From Sesamum alatum (lineage: Eukaryota; Streptophyta; Magnoliopsida; Lamiales; Pedaliaceae), in the NCBI GenBank assembly GCA_034509735.1, contig JACGWO010000003.1:8494001-8558000 (forward strand): a stretch of DNA of 64,000 bases. Reading direction: 5' to 3'. The notes beneath the pieces are model-generated. The model was not told the DNA's origin. It saw only the letters and a list, made by a program, of their open reading frames with translations, and did no database searches. Made by a program: the position numbers and the translations under genes. This document shows positions 1-11,455 of the stretch, piece by piece. Every line of letters begins with the position of its first letter. Positions within the stretch are counted from its first letter, which is position 1.

Positions 1-33
1 CATGATCCTCATTATTATTTATTACATTGAGCA

Positions 34-429
34 CTAAATTATATGTAAAAAATCATCGACGATGACTTCATTCCGGTTCCAACATATTCCGTTCAGGACA
101 TAATATATAGAGATCTCTTCATTTTCACGAATTTCAGGTACCTGAGTTTCTTCTGGAACATACATATTAATTATGCCTAGAGACTCTTGTAGAGTTGTAT
201 CCTCGATTTGACCATCTTGATTCATAACTCCTATTCTTTTTTGAGAATTTTTATCTTTAGAATCGATAGGCCTACCTCGCTTCAGGTGTGCTTTAAGCTC
301 ATTTGCAACATTAGACTGTCCGACAGGGACATCAATTTTTATCGGAGCATTAGCGGCTGGAACATGAAATTTAGTTACTCGTTTTGGGTCAGTAAATGCA
401 TTTGGCAGTTGATTAGCTAAACTTTGCAA
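34..429 (-). pseudogene. copia integrase-RT linker fragment
   Basis: This 131-residue frame has the linker signature that follows copia integrases: a basic GRPIDSKDKN stretch near residue 52 and a late block of the form YYVLNGICWNRNEVIVDD, where the catalytic part of reverse transcriptase would soon begin. It belongs to the same polyprotein as the integrase pieces at 564-1265 but is out of frame with them. RT itself would lie left of position 1. The assignment to copia is firm; the exact lineage is not determined. Confidence 0.8.
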
Positions 430-563
430 ATGAATTATCTTTTTGAACTTCTAGTTCACTTTGATTAGTACGAAGATCAAGATAAGATAAAGATAATTCA
501 ATCCAAGTAATTTGCTTTTCTAGCTACCTACTCTCTCCCCTTAATGTTGGAAAAACTGATTCA

Positions 564-1265
564 TCAAAATGACAATTGACGAATCGAGCCATAAATAAGT
601 TTCCTTGTCAATGGTTCAAGATACTTTACTATGGAAGGAGACTCAAATCCAACATAAACTCCCAACCTCCATTGAGGAACCATCTTAGTGCGCCGTGGTG
701 GAGCAATTAGAACATATACGGCACACCCAAAACCTCTAAGATGGAAAATATTAGGTTCCTGACCAAAAACCAATTGTAGGGGAGAGTATTTGTGATAACT
801 TGTTGGCCATGTCCCCAACAAGAAATGGGAAGTTTTGATCTCATAAGCAATGGTCTTGCAATTAATTGTGCACGCTTAATCAATGGTAATGTAAGACTAT
901 TCTATGTATGAACATGTGCTATAGAATGTTAAACATCAATTACAATAGACATACAATAGTCGTTGAAAGTCTGAGAAGTGAATTCTCCAGCATTATCAAG
1001 GCGTATTTTCTTAATTAGATAATCAGAAAAATGTGCTCGTAATAGAACTAATTGAGCAAGCAATCTCGAAACTGCCAGGTTGCGAGATGATAACAAAGAC
1101 ACATGTGACCATCTAGTAGATGCATCAATTAAAACCATGAAATATCGAAATGGTCCACGTGGCGGGTGGATTGGTTCACAAATATTGCCTTGTATACGTT
1201 GCAAAACTATGAGAGATTCATTCTCTATTTTAGCTGGTGATGGTCGAATAACTAACTTTCCTTGA
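564..1265 (-). pseudogene. copia integrase, broken
   Basis: Integrase inserts the cDNA copy into the host genome. The piece at 929-1204 keeps the first two catalytic aspartates, in FMVLIDASTRW and IRLDNAGEF. The third catalytic position, usually in an AESLIKR-like block, reads TLPLIKR after an in-frame stop near 880, so the glutamate is gone. The piece at 564-821 is the C-terminal part, with the motif RRLGVYVGFESPSIVKYLEP typical of plant copia elements. At least one stop and one frameshift separate the pieces. It is non-functional. Confidence 0.82.
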
Positions 1266-1522
1266 GAACAAGCAACACATGAGAAATCACTGGATTAAAG
1301 AATCTGTTACATCTTCAATGTATGTCCACATGAATTCTCAATTATTTTTTGCATCATAATTGATCCGGGATGGCCCAACCAATCATGCCAAAGAACAAAC
1401 TTATTATAATTCGTAAACTTTTGGTTAATAATAGCATGGGTTTCAATTGTACTAATATATGTGTAGTACAAACCAGAAGAAAGTATACCGGTAAATTTTT
1501 TATATACATTTCATTCCTGAGA

Positions 1523-1816
1523 TCACACTTGTGATATTGAGATAGTCAATATTCTCTTCATTTGATGTGTCATGTGATATCCATTTCGATGGACATCCTT
1601 AAATCTTAGACGGGTTTTTTGAGACTTGGTGGAATAAAGTACATCATCAATATATAATTGTGTTCCACCAGATAACAAAACATTAGCTTTGCCGAAGTCC
1701 TCAATTAACTTTGCAGTACCAGATATAGTATTAAGATTGGGTTCTTGCGTTATTAAATAAGAGAAGTACTTTTTATCTTTAAGTATTGTGTGATTTGTGG
1801 CACAATCAGCGGGCAC
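1523..1816 (-). pseudogene. copia protease region, degenerate
   Basis: The frame begins with PADCATNHTIL, which lines up with the copia protease active site, normally a D-S-G-A-T-N-H string. One residue of the D-S-G triad is missing, so the aspartic protease is predicted dead. The following residues (STKSQKTRLRFKDVHRNGYHMTH) resemble the region between protease and integrase, where the integrase zinc site begins. It lies between the gag zinc knuckle (about 2190-2231) and the integrase core, as expected for a copia polyprotein. Confidence 0.7.
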
Positions 1817-2049
1817 ATATCTTCACTGTTGACATTGGGGCTAACCAACTCGATACTCATTCTTGATTAAAACATGACAAAAATATAAAACCAATATCAT
1901 AATATGCTAATGAGAAACAATTATATAAATAAATTCTTCATTATCGTAGAAAACATAATGGATACAAAATTCATAATACTAAGCAAGAAATAAGAAAATA
2001 ATTTGTGAACACTTCCATCACTAATCAAGTGTCAATTTTTCCATTTGAA

Positions 2050-2992
2050 TCAACAAAAAGAATAAGCAACATCCAGATGAGTCATATCAATATACCCATC
2101 ACTTTTTTCGTTAACCAAATTTTTTTCAATCTTCTTATTCTTATTTTTTAGAGATCTTGATAAAGGTGAACAAGATGCTTCGGTGCACGACAGGTACAAG
2201 ACCAATGACTTTTGCCACCACAACGATAGCATGAATACTCCATATGTTTGCTACTTTGCCCACTATTTTCTTTCTCAATTTTTTCTTCACCATTTTTCCA
2301 CTAGTGGAAAGATGTATTCTTAGAATTACTACCACGATATCCACCTCCACGGCCATGATATGGTTCATGATTAGCAATTGTGTGTTGCTACATTCACTTC
2401 AGGGAATGGTGCAGAACCAGTCGGCGGGGACTCGTGATTTTTCGGCAAAAGCTCATTATTTTGTTCAACCACAAGGAGACAAGAAATTAACTCAAAATAT
2501 TTCGTGAAAACCTTTTTCATGATATTGCTATTACAGGAACATATTGGATGCATGGAACATGGAGAATGTTTTTTCTAACATATCATCATTAGTGATATTT
2601 TCTCCATACAATTTCAATTGAGAACTGATTCTAAACATTGCAGAATCGTACTCACTTACACATTTAAAATCCTGCAATCTCAAATGTATCCAATCATAGT
2701 GAGATTTTGGAAGAATTACAATTTTCTGGTCGTCATACCTTTCTTTCAAATTATTCCAAAGAACAAGTGAGTCTTTTACTGTAAGATACTCAATTTTTAA
2801 TCCTTCATGGAGATGTTGGCAAAGGAAAATCATAGCATTGGCCATATCATGGTTAGATGTTTGGTTACCTTCCTTGATAGTGTTTTCAAGACCATTTGCT
2901 TCTAAATAAATCTCAGCATCTAATATCCAAAATAAATAATTCTTCCCCGTAATGTCAAGAACCACAAAGTCAAGTTTTGCAAGGATCGACAT
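2050..2992 (-). pseudogene. copia gag with zinc knuckle, frameshifted
   Basis: Gag forms the particle and binds the element RNA. The 153-residue frame at 2531-2992 matches the plant copia gag fold (UBN2 type): it opens MSILAKLDFVVLDITGKNY, has the W-x-LKERYD-like helix and ends at an LRLQDFKCVSEYDSAMFRI block. After a frameshift, about 2190-2231 encodes an intact CCHC zinc knuckle, C-Y-R-C-G-G-K-S-H-W-S-C-T-C. The start at 2992 fits because it directly precedes the conserved first helix. Downstream frames at 2050-2377 are shadows except for the knuckle. Confidence 0.85.
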
Positions 2993-3035
2993 AATAAAAC
3001 TATCATAAAACTAACAAGACAAGTTAGATTAAAAG

Positions 3036-3548
3036 TTAGGGTTAATTACATTTAGACTCCCCTGAAGATGAAAAATTACACTTTCCCCTAAAGTAGTCTT
3101 GAAATTACACTTACACCCCTCCGAAAATTTACCGTTTATACCTAGCCCTCTTCCGTTAGGGTTTGAATGAAAAATGTTGAAATCAACAAAAAAATATTAC
3201 ATAAATTTTCAATTTTGCCATTTGTTTAACATTCTCATATATATATATATATTTATACTTAAAAGAGGATAAATGTAGTGTATATATACATATATACAAA
3301 ATGAGGTTAACACCATTATATTTTTCCCGTTATAGGCACAAAATTATTACACGAGAATGTTAAATAAGGGGTAAAATTAAAAATTTATGTAACTTTTTTA
3401 CTAACACAATTTTTTTTTAAAATCTGAATAAAAGAGGATCAGGTGTCAAGGGTGAATTTTCAGGGGGGATCTAAGTCTAATTTGAAACTTTTTGGGGGAA
3501 AAGTGTAATTTTGCATTTTCAAAGGGGGTCTAACTATAATTATCCTAA
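3036..3548. mobile_element. MITE with long inverted ends, TTAGG family
   Basis: The left end, TTAGGGTTAATTACATTTAG, is repeated as the reverse complement of the right end (TTAGGATAATTATAGTTAG). The arms stay alike for at least 50 bases, including an ATTACACTTTCCCC block. The centre is AT-rich with no frame. A related element sits at 52257-53865. The target-site duplication is not clear. It lies in the leader of the copia element. Confidence 0.72.
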
Positions 3549-3806
3549 AAATTAATCAATAAGCATATAGTTATGACATAATATAAATATATCATAATTA
3601 ACATGCTTACACGATAATATTGTCTTCAAAACCAATATATCATATTTTGTAAAAAAATATTATAATAAACAACATTCGATGAATATAAAACATGCAAGTA
3701 ATGAAGTACTTTATAGATATGTTACTTTAGAGATATTACCTTGGAAAATTGAATCTTAGTACAATGATCTCCTTGATGATTAGATGGAGCTAGTCTTGAA
3801 AATGTA

Positions 3807-4787
3807 GGTAAATTACATTTTTTATCCCATAAGTGGACCTATTTCCAATTTTGGTCCCATATGCATACTGTAGATGATTCGCACATTACATCTCATATGT
3901 GTATTTTTTTTTCCAATTTCAGGACACAAGAGGAAAAACAGTTAAAGTGCTAAGGACTGATTTTTTTCCGTTAGGTAGATGCAAATTTGGAGAGAAAAAT
4001 TAGTGGGAACGGCTTATTTATTCTTCTTCCTCATATAAATAGCTCTCTTTCTTTTTTTTGCTCTTCCATTTAGTAGGAAAAAAGTGTAAACATGGTTGCA
4101 AATGGAGAATTTTTCTTTTTCAATTTTATACACTATCTTATATTAATAATGCCTAAATTTCTTTCATGAAAATCAGAAATATAAATTGCAATAATTTGGT
4201 TCAAAATTTTGATCAACATGTAGACATTTTGGTGCAAAATATTGGAAACCGATTTAAATTTTGCTGTAAAATATTGGTCAAACATGGACATTGTTATGTA
4301 ATCTTGGATGCAGTAGATTTGATTTCAGTATTTTGTAATTGTTGATCAAACAATTAATGCAGTGTATATTTCTGATAATTCTGAGTTTGATTCCAAATTG
4401 TTGCAATTTATATTTCTTATTTTCATGGAAGAAATTTAGGCATTATTAACATAAGATTGTGTATAAAATTGGCAAAAATTTTCTCCATATGCACCCATGT
4501 TTACACTTTTTTTCTACTAAATGGAAGAGCCAAAAAAAAAAAAAAAAAAAACAAAAAACTATTTATATAAGGAAGAAGAAGAAGTAAACCTTTGCCACTA
4601 ATTTTTTCCTCCAAATTTATACCCACCTAACAGAAAAAAATCTGCCGTTAGCAATTTAACGGTTTTCCTCCTTGTGTCCTGAAATTGAAGAAAACATGCA
4701 CATATGGATGCAATGGGTGAATCATCTACAGTATGGGACCAAAATTGGAAACAGTTCCACTTACGAACCAAAAATGTAATTTACCCC
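3807..4787. mobile_element. Fold-back Mutator-type MITE with 9-bp TSD
   Basis: The element is almost wholly an inverted repeat: the left arm from GGTAAATTACATTTTTTATC mirrors the right arm, and even central blocks pair (for example the ATTAATAATGCCTAAATTTC region near 4145 with its complement near 4440). It is flanked by perfect 9-bp copies of GAAAATGTA at 3798-3806 and 4788-4796, the duplication size of Mutator-like elements. No protein is encoded. It interrupts the leader of the copia element between primer site and gag. Confidence 0.85.
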
Positions 4788-4811
4788 GAAAATGTAAAGC
4801 TCTCATGCTGA

Positions 4812-5066
4812 TGACATATTTCGAAATTATATAAATGTGCAAAAATTATGAGAATTGGAATTGAGAGGAAAAAATAAAGTATTCTCTTATATCATTTCTC
4901 CTTATCACCATACAAAATGAATGGCCTATTTATAGGTTTCAAGATTACAACCAAAAGTCTCATTTTTGATGAGGGGAGATGAATCACAAGAGTTTACAAT
5001 TTATGAGAGAATTTAAAGAGTATGGGAGATGAAAATGAACATCCACAAACTTTAAATTTCATAACA
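4812..5066 (-). repeat. 5' LTR of the left-edge copia element
   Basis: On the plus strand this block starts TGACATATTT and ends CATAACA, giving TG...CA ends. On the minus strand it carries a good TATA box. Just inside it, at 4799-4811, the minus strand reads TCAGCATGAGAGC, a variant of the tRNA-iMet primer site often seen in plant copia elements. The LTR is short (255 bp) and its partner is outside the window, so the ends are inferred. Confidence 0.6.
4927..4934 (-). promoter_or_regulatory. TATA box in copia LTR
   Basis: The minus strand reads CCTATAAATAGG here, a strong plant TATA element placed inside the LTR so that transcription would run toward gag. It supports the minus orientation of the element. 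Confidence 0.6.
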
Positions 5067-5094
5067 TGACTGTAATTTTTTAAAATTATTTAAA

Positions 5095-5257
5095 ATAAAT
5101 ATTCATATAAGTTTTTATTATTAAATAAAAATATATACAAAATAATAAGTTAATATACATTGTAGATTCATAAGAAAAAATTGTTATGGGAACTTATCAA
5201 AAAGTAGTTATCTAGACCATGACACCAATTCATCCATGCATCTCCAATTATATACAA
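5095..5257. repeat. Direct repeat copy 1 next to Helitron-like end
   Basis: About 160 bp beginning ATATTCATATAAGTTTTTAT and ending at CAATTATATACAA is repeated at 5517-5678 in the same orientation with roughly 90 percent identity by eye. Each copy abuts the CTAG end of a Helitron-like element. Confidence 0.75.
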
Positions 5258-5510
5258 CTAGCTAGTTGACATTGCACGCCGTTTCTGTGTGTATATAATA
5301 AATAATAGTTCATGTTTTAGAATATATTATAAATAAAAAAAAATATAAACCAACACATCATATTTTAAAAAAAATAAAAATAAATAAATAAACAAACAAA
5401 TAAAAAAAAAACCAACTTAGGGGCATTATTGGCATAACAAAAAATTGGTGTTGTGTAAGCAACCACACTTAGTGAGTAAAAGTGTGATTTTATTTTTATA
5501 TTAGTATAGA
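5258..5510 (-). mobile_element. Small non-autonomous Helitron-like element
   Basis: On the minus strand it starts TCTATACTAATATAAAAAT after an A and ends CTAG before a T, the A|TC...CTAG|T pattern of Helitrons. A related 237-bp copy lies on the plus strand at 50390-50626 (shared blocks ACCAATTTTTTGTT and GATGTGTTGGTTTATAT), and a 3' fragment at 49849-49951. It has no coding. The subterminal hairpin is weak, so the class is probable rather than proven. Confidence 0.5.
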
Positions 5511-5516
5511 TTTAAG

Positions 5517-5678
5517 AAAAATATTCATATAAGTTTTTATTATTAAATAAAATATACACAAAATAATAAATTAATATACATATTAGATTTATGAGAAAAA
5601 ATGGTTATGAGAACCTATCAAAAAATAGTTATGTAGACCATGAAATCAAATCACCCATGCATCTTCAATTATATGCAA
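5517..5678. repeat. Direct repeat copy 2
   Basis: Partner of 5095-5257. It ends at ATTATATGCAA immediately beside the CTAG end of the second Helitron-like element at 5679-5911. Confidence 0.75.
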
Positions 5679-5911
5679 CTAGTTAACGTGGCACGCAGGA
5701 CACATTTTAAAAAACGTATCATTTAAGTCTTTGTGTTGATCAAAAGAACCTAGTATGAAATTTGTGGTTTTTTTTACCCAAGAGTAGGCAATATAATATA
5801 TGTAATGATATTTTTGTCCATTTAAATTAAAAATTTCAAATTATGGTGTACTATTTTAAAATTTTAATAAAAGAGTGGGGTTTTTTTTTTTATACCACAT
5901 CATAGTATAGA
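5679..5911 (-). mobile_element. Second Helitron-like element
   Basis: The minus strand starts TCTATACTATGATGTGG and ends GTTAACTAG followed by T. The 5' flank is G rather than A, so this copy fits less well. Its last ~30 bases (GCGTGCCACGTTAACTAG) resemble the 3' end of the neighbour. No coding. Beyond it, 5912-6078 is AT-rich and shows nothing recognisable. Confidence 0.4.
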
Positions 5912-6083
5912 CTCGGGGGCGAAACACATTTACCCCTATATAATATATGTAGTCATATACGAACATAAATTTATCTATATACATTTATATATTATAAATT
6001 ATATATGTAAATTAAACAAAGCAATATATATGTATATGTAAACATATACTAATTTGTGTATGTATAGAGTATATTATTTAAGA

Positions 6084-6512
6084 TGTTGGGAATCAATCCC
6101 TCCAGTGACAAACACCAGAAATAGAATCCTACCTTACTATTACAGGCAGGATTAGGGTTTACACTACAACCCTTAAATTTACAGATTTATGGGTACGGGA
6201 TTTAAACAAAAATCAACACAGAAAGATAAAGGAATTAGCAACAGGTATATTACAGAATTTTAAGTTTAGAACCAACGATGGCTCAGGGAGCCAACATCCG
6301 GTAGTGAGCGGACATAACCACCAAGGCCGGCACCTAACTTCCGGTTGCACCAAGACCCAGTTATAGGGACCCCAAGCCACAAGGCTTGATCCCAAAAAAT
6401 GATCGGATCACAAAGATCACAACCCCAATCCAGCCACAATATGATCACACAGATCACAACCACAAAGATCCACTTAGGATAGTATCAGAGTTTTAAGGAA
6501 CGAGGGAGAACA
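6084..6512 (-). repeat. 3' LTR, first part
   Basis: It begins TGTTGGGAATCAATCCCTCC and matches 11456-11884 of the 5' LTR with scattered substitutions. It stops at ...GAGGGAGAACA, where a solo LTR begins at 6513. Confidence 0.88.
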
Positions 6513-9500
6513 TGAAGGACAAGCGGATCCGCCCGGAAGCGCGAGGGGAAGCAAGAAATGCAAAAATTGCAAACAATATCATGAATTAAGTAGCATATTA
6601 AAACGAAATCCCAAGGGGTGTACCCTTAGGTGCTCAACTGGGCGTTCGATGTAGGATGTATCAATACTAAGGCACGTATCATACATAGGGCATAGATGAA
6701 TTGAAAACAATGAAATCGTAATAAATTGTTACCTTCGTAGTTTTCAAGTGCGTATGGCTACAAGCTTTGTTCCTTCTTCCGAATGTTCACAAAGTCCAAA
6801 CGTATGAACTCTCCAAAGGTGATCCACACTACACCGAAAGAAACTCACGTTCTCCTTGCTAGAAGAAAATGGATTTATGAAGGAATCGATTTAAGAAGAT
6901 AAACACTATGAGTTAGTGTTCTTCTTAAACCTACTTTGTTCTTCCCTTTTGATCCAAGATCAAGTGAAGAACAATAGTAAGAGAGGGAGAGAGAGGCCGA
7001 GAGTATTGAGAGAGAGAGGAGGCCAAATTTTGGTTCTTCTTTTCCTAGAAAAGATGAATTATGATTCTCTTGCATAAGGTGTTAGTATATACTCATATAT
7101 ATACTTAATTAATGTGATTATTGGAATGTATCTAGATTCATCCTAGGATGTCTAGATACATCCCAATCAATCACCATTAATTCTTCAATCAAGCCTACCA
7201 ACAATTAAGCTATGATCAAATCATACCAAAAGGGAAGGGCTTGATTGGAGTTGATTTGTATCTTACTAAAAGAGACAAGTCAACCACCACCTTGAAAGCC
7301 TGGCAAAGCCGCGTGGATCGGCCCGGGAGTAGCGCGAATGCGGAAGCGCGGTATAAATTTAAATTGCAATAATTTAAACATGCAATAAACAATAGTAAAA
7401 TAAAGACGTTCAAGGGGTGTTCCCTTGAATCTCCAGGGCATTCGGTGTATCTCATGAATAAAAACATACAAATAATTCATGGAGGCCATAGGGTTGAAAG
7501 AGGGACGAAAACGTTAAAACGAAAACCCACCCTGTTGTCGTTTTGTCTTCAAACTGCTACTCGCATTGTTCCCCGTTTTGCTCCAAGATCTCGAGTTTGA
7601 GACCCTCTAATCCATATACGCAATCTGCCCACGTATCTTGATCCTCGTGCTTGCGAAAGAACAAGTGTATATAATATTTGAAGAGGACGGATTGATCAAA
7701 CGCTATTTAATTAACGAGATCAACCCTCCTTTAAGTTCAATTGTATAACACAAAAGAACAAGAGAGTATCTTGGAAAATAGGAGAAGAGAGAGGTCGAGT
7801 GACGGAGAGGAGCGGCCGTGATGGGGTGTGTGTGTGTTTTGAGTTTCATCATCTCTTCCAAAGTGAAGAGTTAGGAATATTTATAGAGGAGGAATCCTAT
7901 TCCTCTTCTAATTCCAACTCTTTGGAAGACTCCTCTTGGAATAGGATTTGATCTAGTCAAATCCTAGTCAATTTCTAGCTTCTTGGTCAAACCAATCCTA
8001 GCCATTGATCTCCCTCTTCAATCTCAACCATTCATTAATTTATGGAGTATTTAAGTCTAATTAAATAATCCAAAGGGCAATAAATAAATATAATAAATAT
8101 AAATATTTATTTTAAGCCCATTAAATTAACTTTCAATAAATCTAATTTATTAGATAAATTCCTTTCATCTAATAAAAGGAATTAATTTCCCAAGATAAGA
8201 AAGACCCGATTAAATCTAATTTAATCGTTCCATTTCTCTCCAAATATTTAATTCCAAATTAAATACGTGATGTGTGCAGATTGTGTGTGACTTTTTAGGT
8301 TCACCTTCAGCTAGACTTGGTCGGATTCCTAGAATTCGCCCGTCACCATGGGTGGCCGTCTAGCAACGGTCCATGGCACTAGAGACTAGGTGAATATGCG
8401 TGGGGATGAACATTTAGGCTCTACAGTACATCTATCCTTCAGTCTACGGTCTCACCACTTAGGGTCTAGGGCACGGATACGTAGGTACCCATCTTGGACC
8501 TAAGTGTCGGTCTGTCCTATACCAAACGCCGCAGGGAATCCTTCCCTTCTGTTCAGTTACTGTGGCCACAGATTTTAGGGACAAGACACAGAGTATAGTG
8601 AGACACTACTGTCAACGCTCTTGACAGGAGACATATCCTTTCTTGGAAACTACTGTCACGTTGCACACCGTGGCTGCACTAGATATGGCTTATGACTACT
8701 CAACTATATTTTGGCAATCTCTCATCATACCTAAGATACAGTCACGATGTACAGGTAAACTCAACAATTTCTCAAGTAAAAGGATTGACCTGTACCGTTG
8801 GAACCGGGAACTCACGTCATACCTAGCCGACCCTACTCAAGGTTCTCCGTAAGACGGTTCCCGCGAGTCACCTCAGTCGGCCGCTCCCCAGCAAGCTGAC
8901 CCACTAACACTGCATAGACGACCCTCGTCACCCGTCGATGAAACACGACAGCAGATGCTTAGTGCAAGTCTCAAGTGGATTCTCGATACCCGTTTCCCGA
9001 GATTCCTTGACTTGGAGATTTTCAGACTGATTCGGCGGAACTGATTTCATGGACCTACCTCCAAGCGCAATTCCAGTCCCCAAAATGTGATCTCAGTCTG
9101 TGGGCTTTGTTTGTGTAGTGAATAGTCATAAAGCAGTAAAAGTGAACACATACAAAGTATGAGCCAAATGAATTTCACTTTCTTATTCATCAAGGTTTAT
9201 TAAAACTTTGAAATTATTTAGACATAGGTTATAATTCGCCTAACAAGATTGGCTTCATGATCACCTATTCTAACACACCTAGCATGCAACATGGCTGAAT
9301 TTTGCTTCCTCCAAGGAAGCATTTTCGGCCATGCTCAATTAGGGAAGAAGTCCAACTTCTTCCTATTCCAAAATAGGAATTAATTCTCCTCTCGGGTCAA
9401 AATTTAATGGACCGGGTTTTACCGTAATCCAATTACCATGAACCCAAAATTAAATCCAATTTAATGTCCACTTAAATAATTCCCGTTGATCTTTCAATCC

Positions 9501-10721
9501 AATCAAAAGATCCAACATCTCGACTTTCCATATTTAATCGATAAATCCCATTTACCGATTAAACGATGGCCCGATACAATATCGGCCCGTCCATCCAATG
9601 GACAATCCCTTAAGTAATCCAATTACTTATTTATGCTTCGAGATTGACTCCAAGTCAATCTCTCAACCTTCTCGGTGATTTGTGTGACCCTTTTGGTTCA
9701 CCCTCAGCTAGACTTGGGCTCGTGTCCCACAAGGGCCCATTACCATGGTGACCGTCTAGCAACAGTCCATGGCACTAGAGACTAGGTGAATGTTGGTGTG
9801 AACATTTAGGCGCCGATTCTGTATGGGTACGGTCCTTCTGTCTATCGTCTCCCGGCTTTAGTCTAGGGTATGGAATTTGGGCGTCGATTCCCATCCTTGA
9901 CTAGGCATCTATGCTTAATCCTCGAGACTATGCATGCTTCATTGCGTCGACACAAGAAACCATTCCCTGTTCAACCAACCACTATGGCCACAGTTTTAAA
10001 CAACATGAACACGTCTTCGAGTGCATAGGAGATTCCTCTGTCACATACTGACAGGGGACAAATCCTCTTCTTGGAACCCACCGTCCTCGCTACACATTCT
10101 GACTGCACTGGACAAGGCTTATAATGATCATCTTATAGAAATAATCACCTCTCGCTAGATCCAAGATACAGCCGTCCTGTGCACGTGACCGCCATGGTTC
10201 TTCAAGTTTGAGGACTACTCCCGTACTATCAGAACCGGGGAATCCAATCATACCGACCAAGCCTCCAAGGCTTCCATATGATGATCCCCATGAGTCATCC
10301 CAGTCGGCTCGACCCCAGTCGACCAACCCATCAAGATCGTGTAGGCGTCCCACGCATGTCGCCGATGAAACACGACACTCATCCAATGAACACGACTCTT
10401 AATGCAAGTCTCTATAGGACTCTTGATACCCTGTCTCGAGGTCCTTGACTTGGAACGTTTAAGACCCAACTCTTAATCAGTTGGTTTCATGACCACCATC
10501 CAATGCGTAGCCCAACTGCATAAGTTGTTAACCGTGGTCTGTGGGCTTTGTTGCGATATAAGTAAAACACCGTTTTAACATAGGAAAAATGAGCGCAACA
10601 AAGTATGTACCATTGGTGACGAACACTTATTTTATTCATCACATAATATTACATTACATCAAGTTGTCAAATAGGTTACAAAACGCCAAACCTATTAGCT
10701 TTCTGGTTACCTATTCTAAGA
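6513..10721 (-). mobile_element. Solo LTR of large-LTR family, interrupted (TSD GAAGA)
   Basis: Read on the minus strand this matches the solo LTR at 22893-25140: one end is TGAAGGACAAGCGGATCCGC on the plus strand, the other ...GGTTACCTATTCTAAGA. Flanks are GAACA (6508-6512) and GAAGA (10722-10726). The uninterrupted host LTR at 11456-12229 reads GAGAAGAGTTC at this point, so GAAGA is the original target and the left copy has one change. After removing the nested element at 7293-9275 the length is about 2.22 kb, close to the 2.25 kb of the sister copy. It has no coding; open frames here are shadows. Confidence 0.82.
7293..9275 (-). mobile_element. Nested solo LTR of a related family (TSD CACCT)
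   Basis: On the plus strand it runs TGAAAGCCTGGCAAAGCCGC to ...GATCACCTATTCTAACA and is flanked by perfect CACCT duplications (7288-7292 and 9276-9280). It shares blocks with the enclosing LTR, such as the GACTTTTTAGGTTCACC and CCATGGCACTAGAGACTAGG regions, but is a different subfamily. It is 1,983 bp, with no coding and no internal region, so it is a solo LTR left by recombination. Confidence 0.82.
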
Positions 10722-10793
10722 GAAGAGTTCTGGTTCTGTTATCTCACGGAAGGATGAGGGGGGGGGGGGGGCATATATAGGGGTGATAATAGG
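10722..10793 (-). repeat. 3' LTR, second part
   Basis: GAAGAGTTCTGGTTCTGTTA through the poly-G tract and CATATATAGGGGTGATAATAGG continues the LTR split at 6512. It matches 11880-11954 and then breaks off into the leader, marking the deletion that removed the element's interior. Confidence 0.8.
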
Positions 10794-11441
10794 CCAAAAG
10801 TAGCACTACACAGTTTAAGCAATATATCAGAAATGGACCAAGCAGGAAAGAGATTTACTAAGCAAAGTAATTTCTCGAATAGAAAACACTGAGCAGTAGA
10901 ATACTATATGAATTACACAAAGCAGTAAGTTTTCAAAATTTTCACTTAAGTAGGATCGCACAAAGCCGATTACCAATAGCACTAAGCAATTAAATCAATT
11001 CTACTAAGGGATATAGTAACAGATTGTTGCACTTAGCAACGTTACACCACAAAAGATTGCACTAAGTAATAGAATAGCACTAAGCCAATCAAATAACAGC
11101 ATAAACTAATTGTGTTTGTACTAAACAAAACAACACTAAGCAGTGTGTAAAGGCACAAAGCAATTTATATAAGGGATAGACCAATCCTTGCAGAATATCA
11201 ACAGTTGCACGTAACAGGTTATTATTGTTTAGAGTAGCACAGAGCAAGATAACAGATTTGAGCACAAAGCAGAGCAGCACAAAGCAGACTAACAATTTTT
11301 TGAAACACTAAGCAAGATATCACTAAGCAAAAGCAACACAAAGCAGTAAGCAATATAGAACAACACAACCAATCACAAAACAGTAAGAGTATAGGATCAG
11401 ATGGCTCCTACCAAACCTTATTCGGCTAGTGAGAGCCCGAA
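10794..11441 (-). repeat. Leader with ~20 irregular GCACTAAGCA-like motifs
   Basis: About twenty variants of (G/A)CAC(T/A)AAGC(A/C) occur at irregular spacings of roughly 20 to 50 bases. On the element's sense (minus) strand they read TGCTTAGTGC or TGCTTTGTGC. The same motif fills the leader of the element at 14518-17687. No frame runs through it. Function unknown; it sits between the primer site and where gag would start. Confidence 0.75.
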
Positions 11442-11454
11442 GGCTCTGATACCA
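11442..11454 (-). promoter_or_regulatory. Primer binding site (tRNA-iMet type)
   Basis: The minus strand reads TGGTATCAGAGCC, one base inside the LTR end. This is the complement of the 3' end of initiator methionine tRNA, the usual primer of plant copia elements and many gypsy elements. Confidence 0.9.
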
Positions 11455-11455
11455 C

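Larger units (their letters stand above)
1..5066 (-). mobile_element. Decayed Ty1/copia LTR retrotransposon, cut by left window edge
   Basis: Read on the minus strand the order is LTR (4812-5066), leader, gag, protease, integrase and the integrase-RT linker, so reverse transcriptase and the 3' LTR lie beyond position 1. Integrase ahead of RT is the Ty1/copia order. The leader has been lengthened by two inverted-repeat elements (3036-3548 and 3807-4787). All frames are broken by stops and shifts, so the copy cannot move on its own. The target-site duplication cannot be checked because one end is outside the window. Confidence 0.88.

Noticed and set aside
10090..10469. Several ORFs of 64-98 residues on both strands
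   Set aside because: They lie within a solo LTR. The homologous LTR at 22893-25140 has different frames at the same place.
11442..11454. Possible tRNA gene because of initiator-tRNA-like sequence
   Set aside because: Only 13 bases match the tRNA 3' end, beside an LTR; it is a primer site. The same holds at 16926 and 43687.
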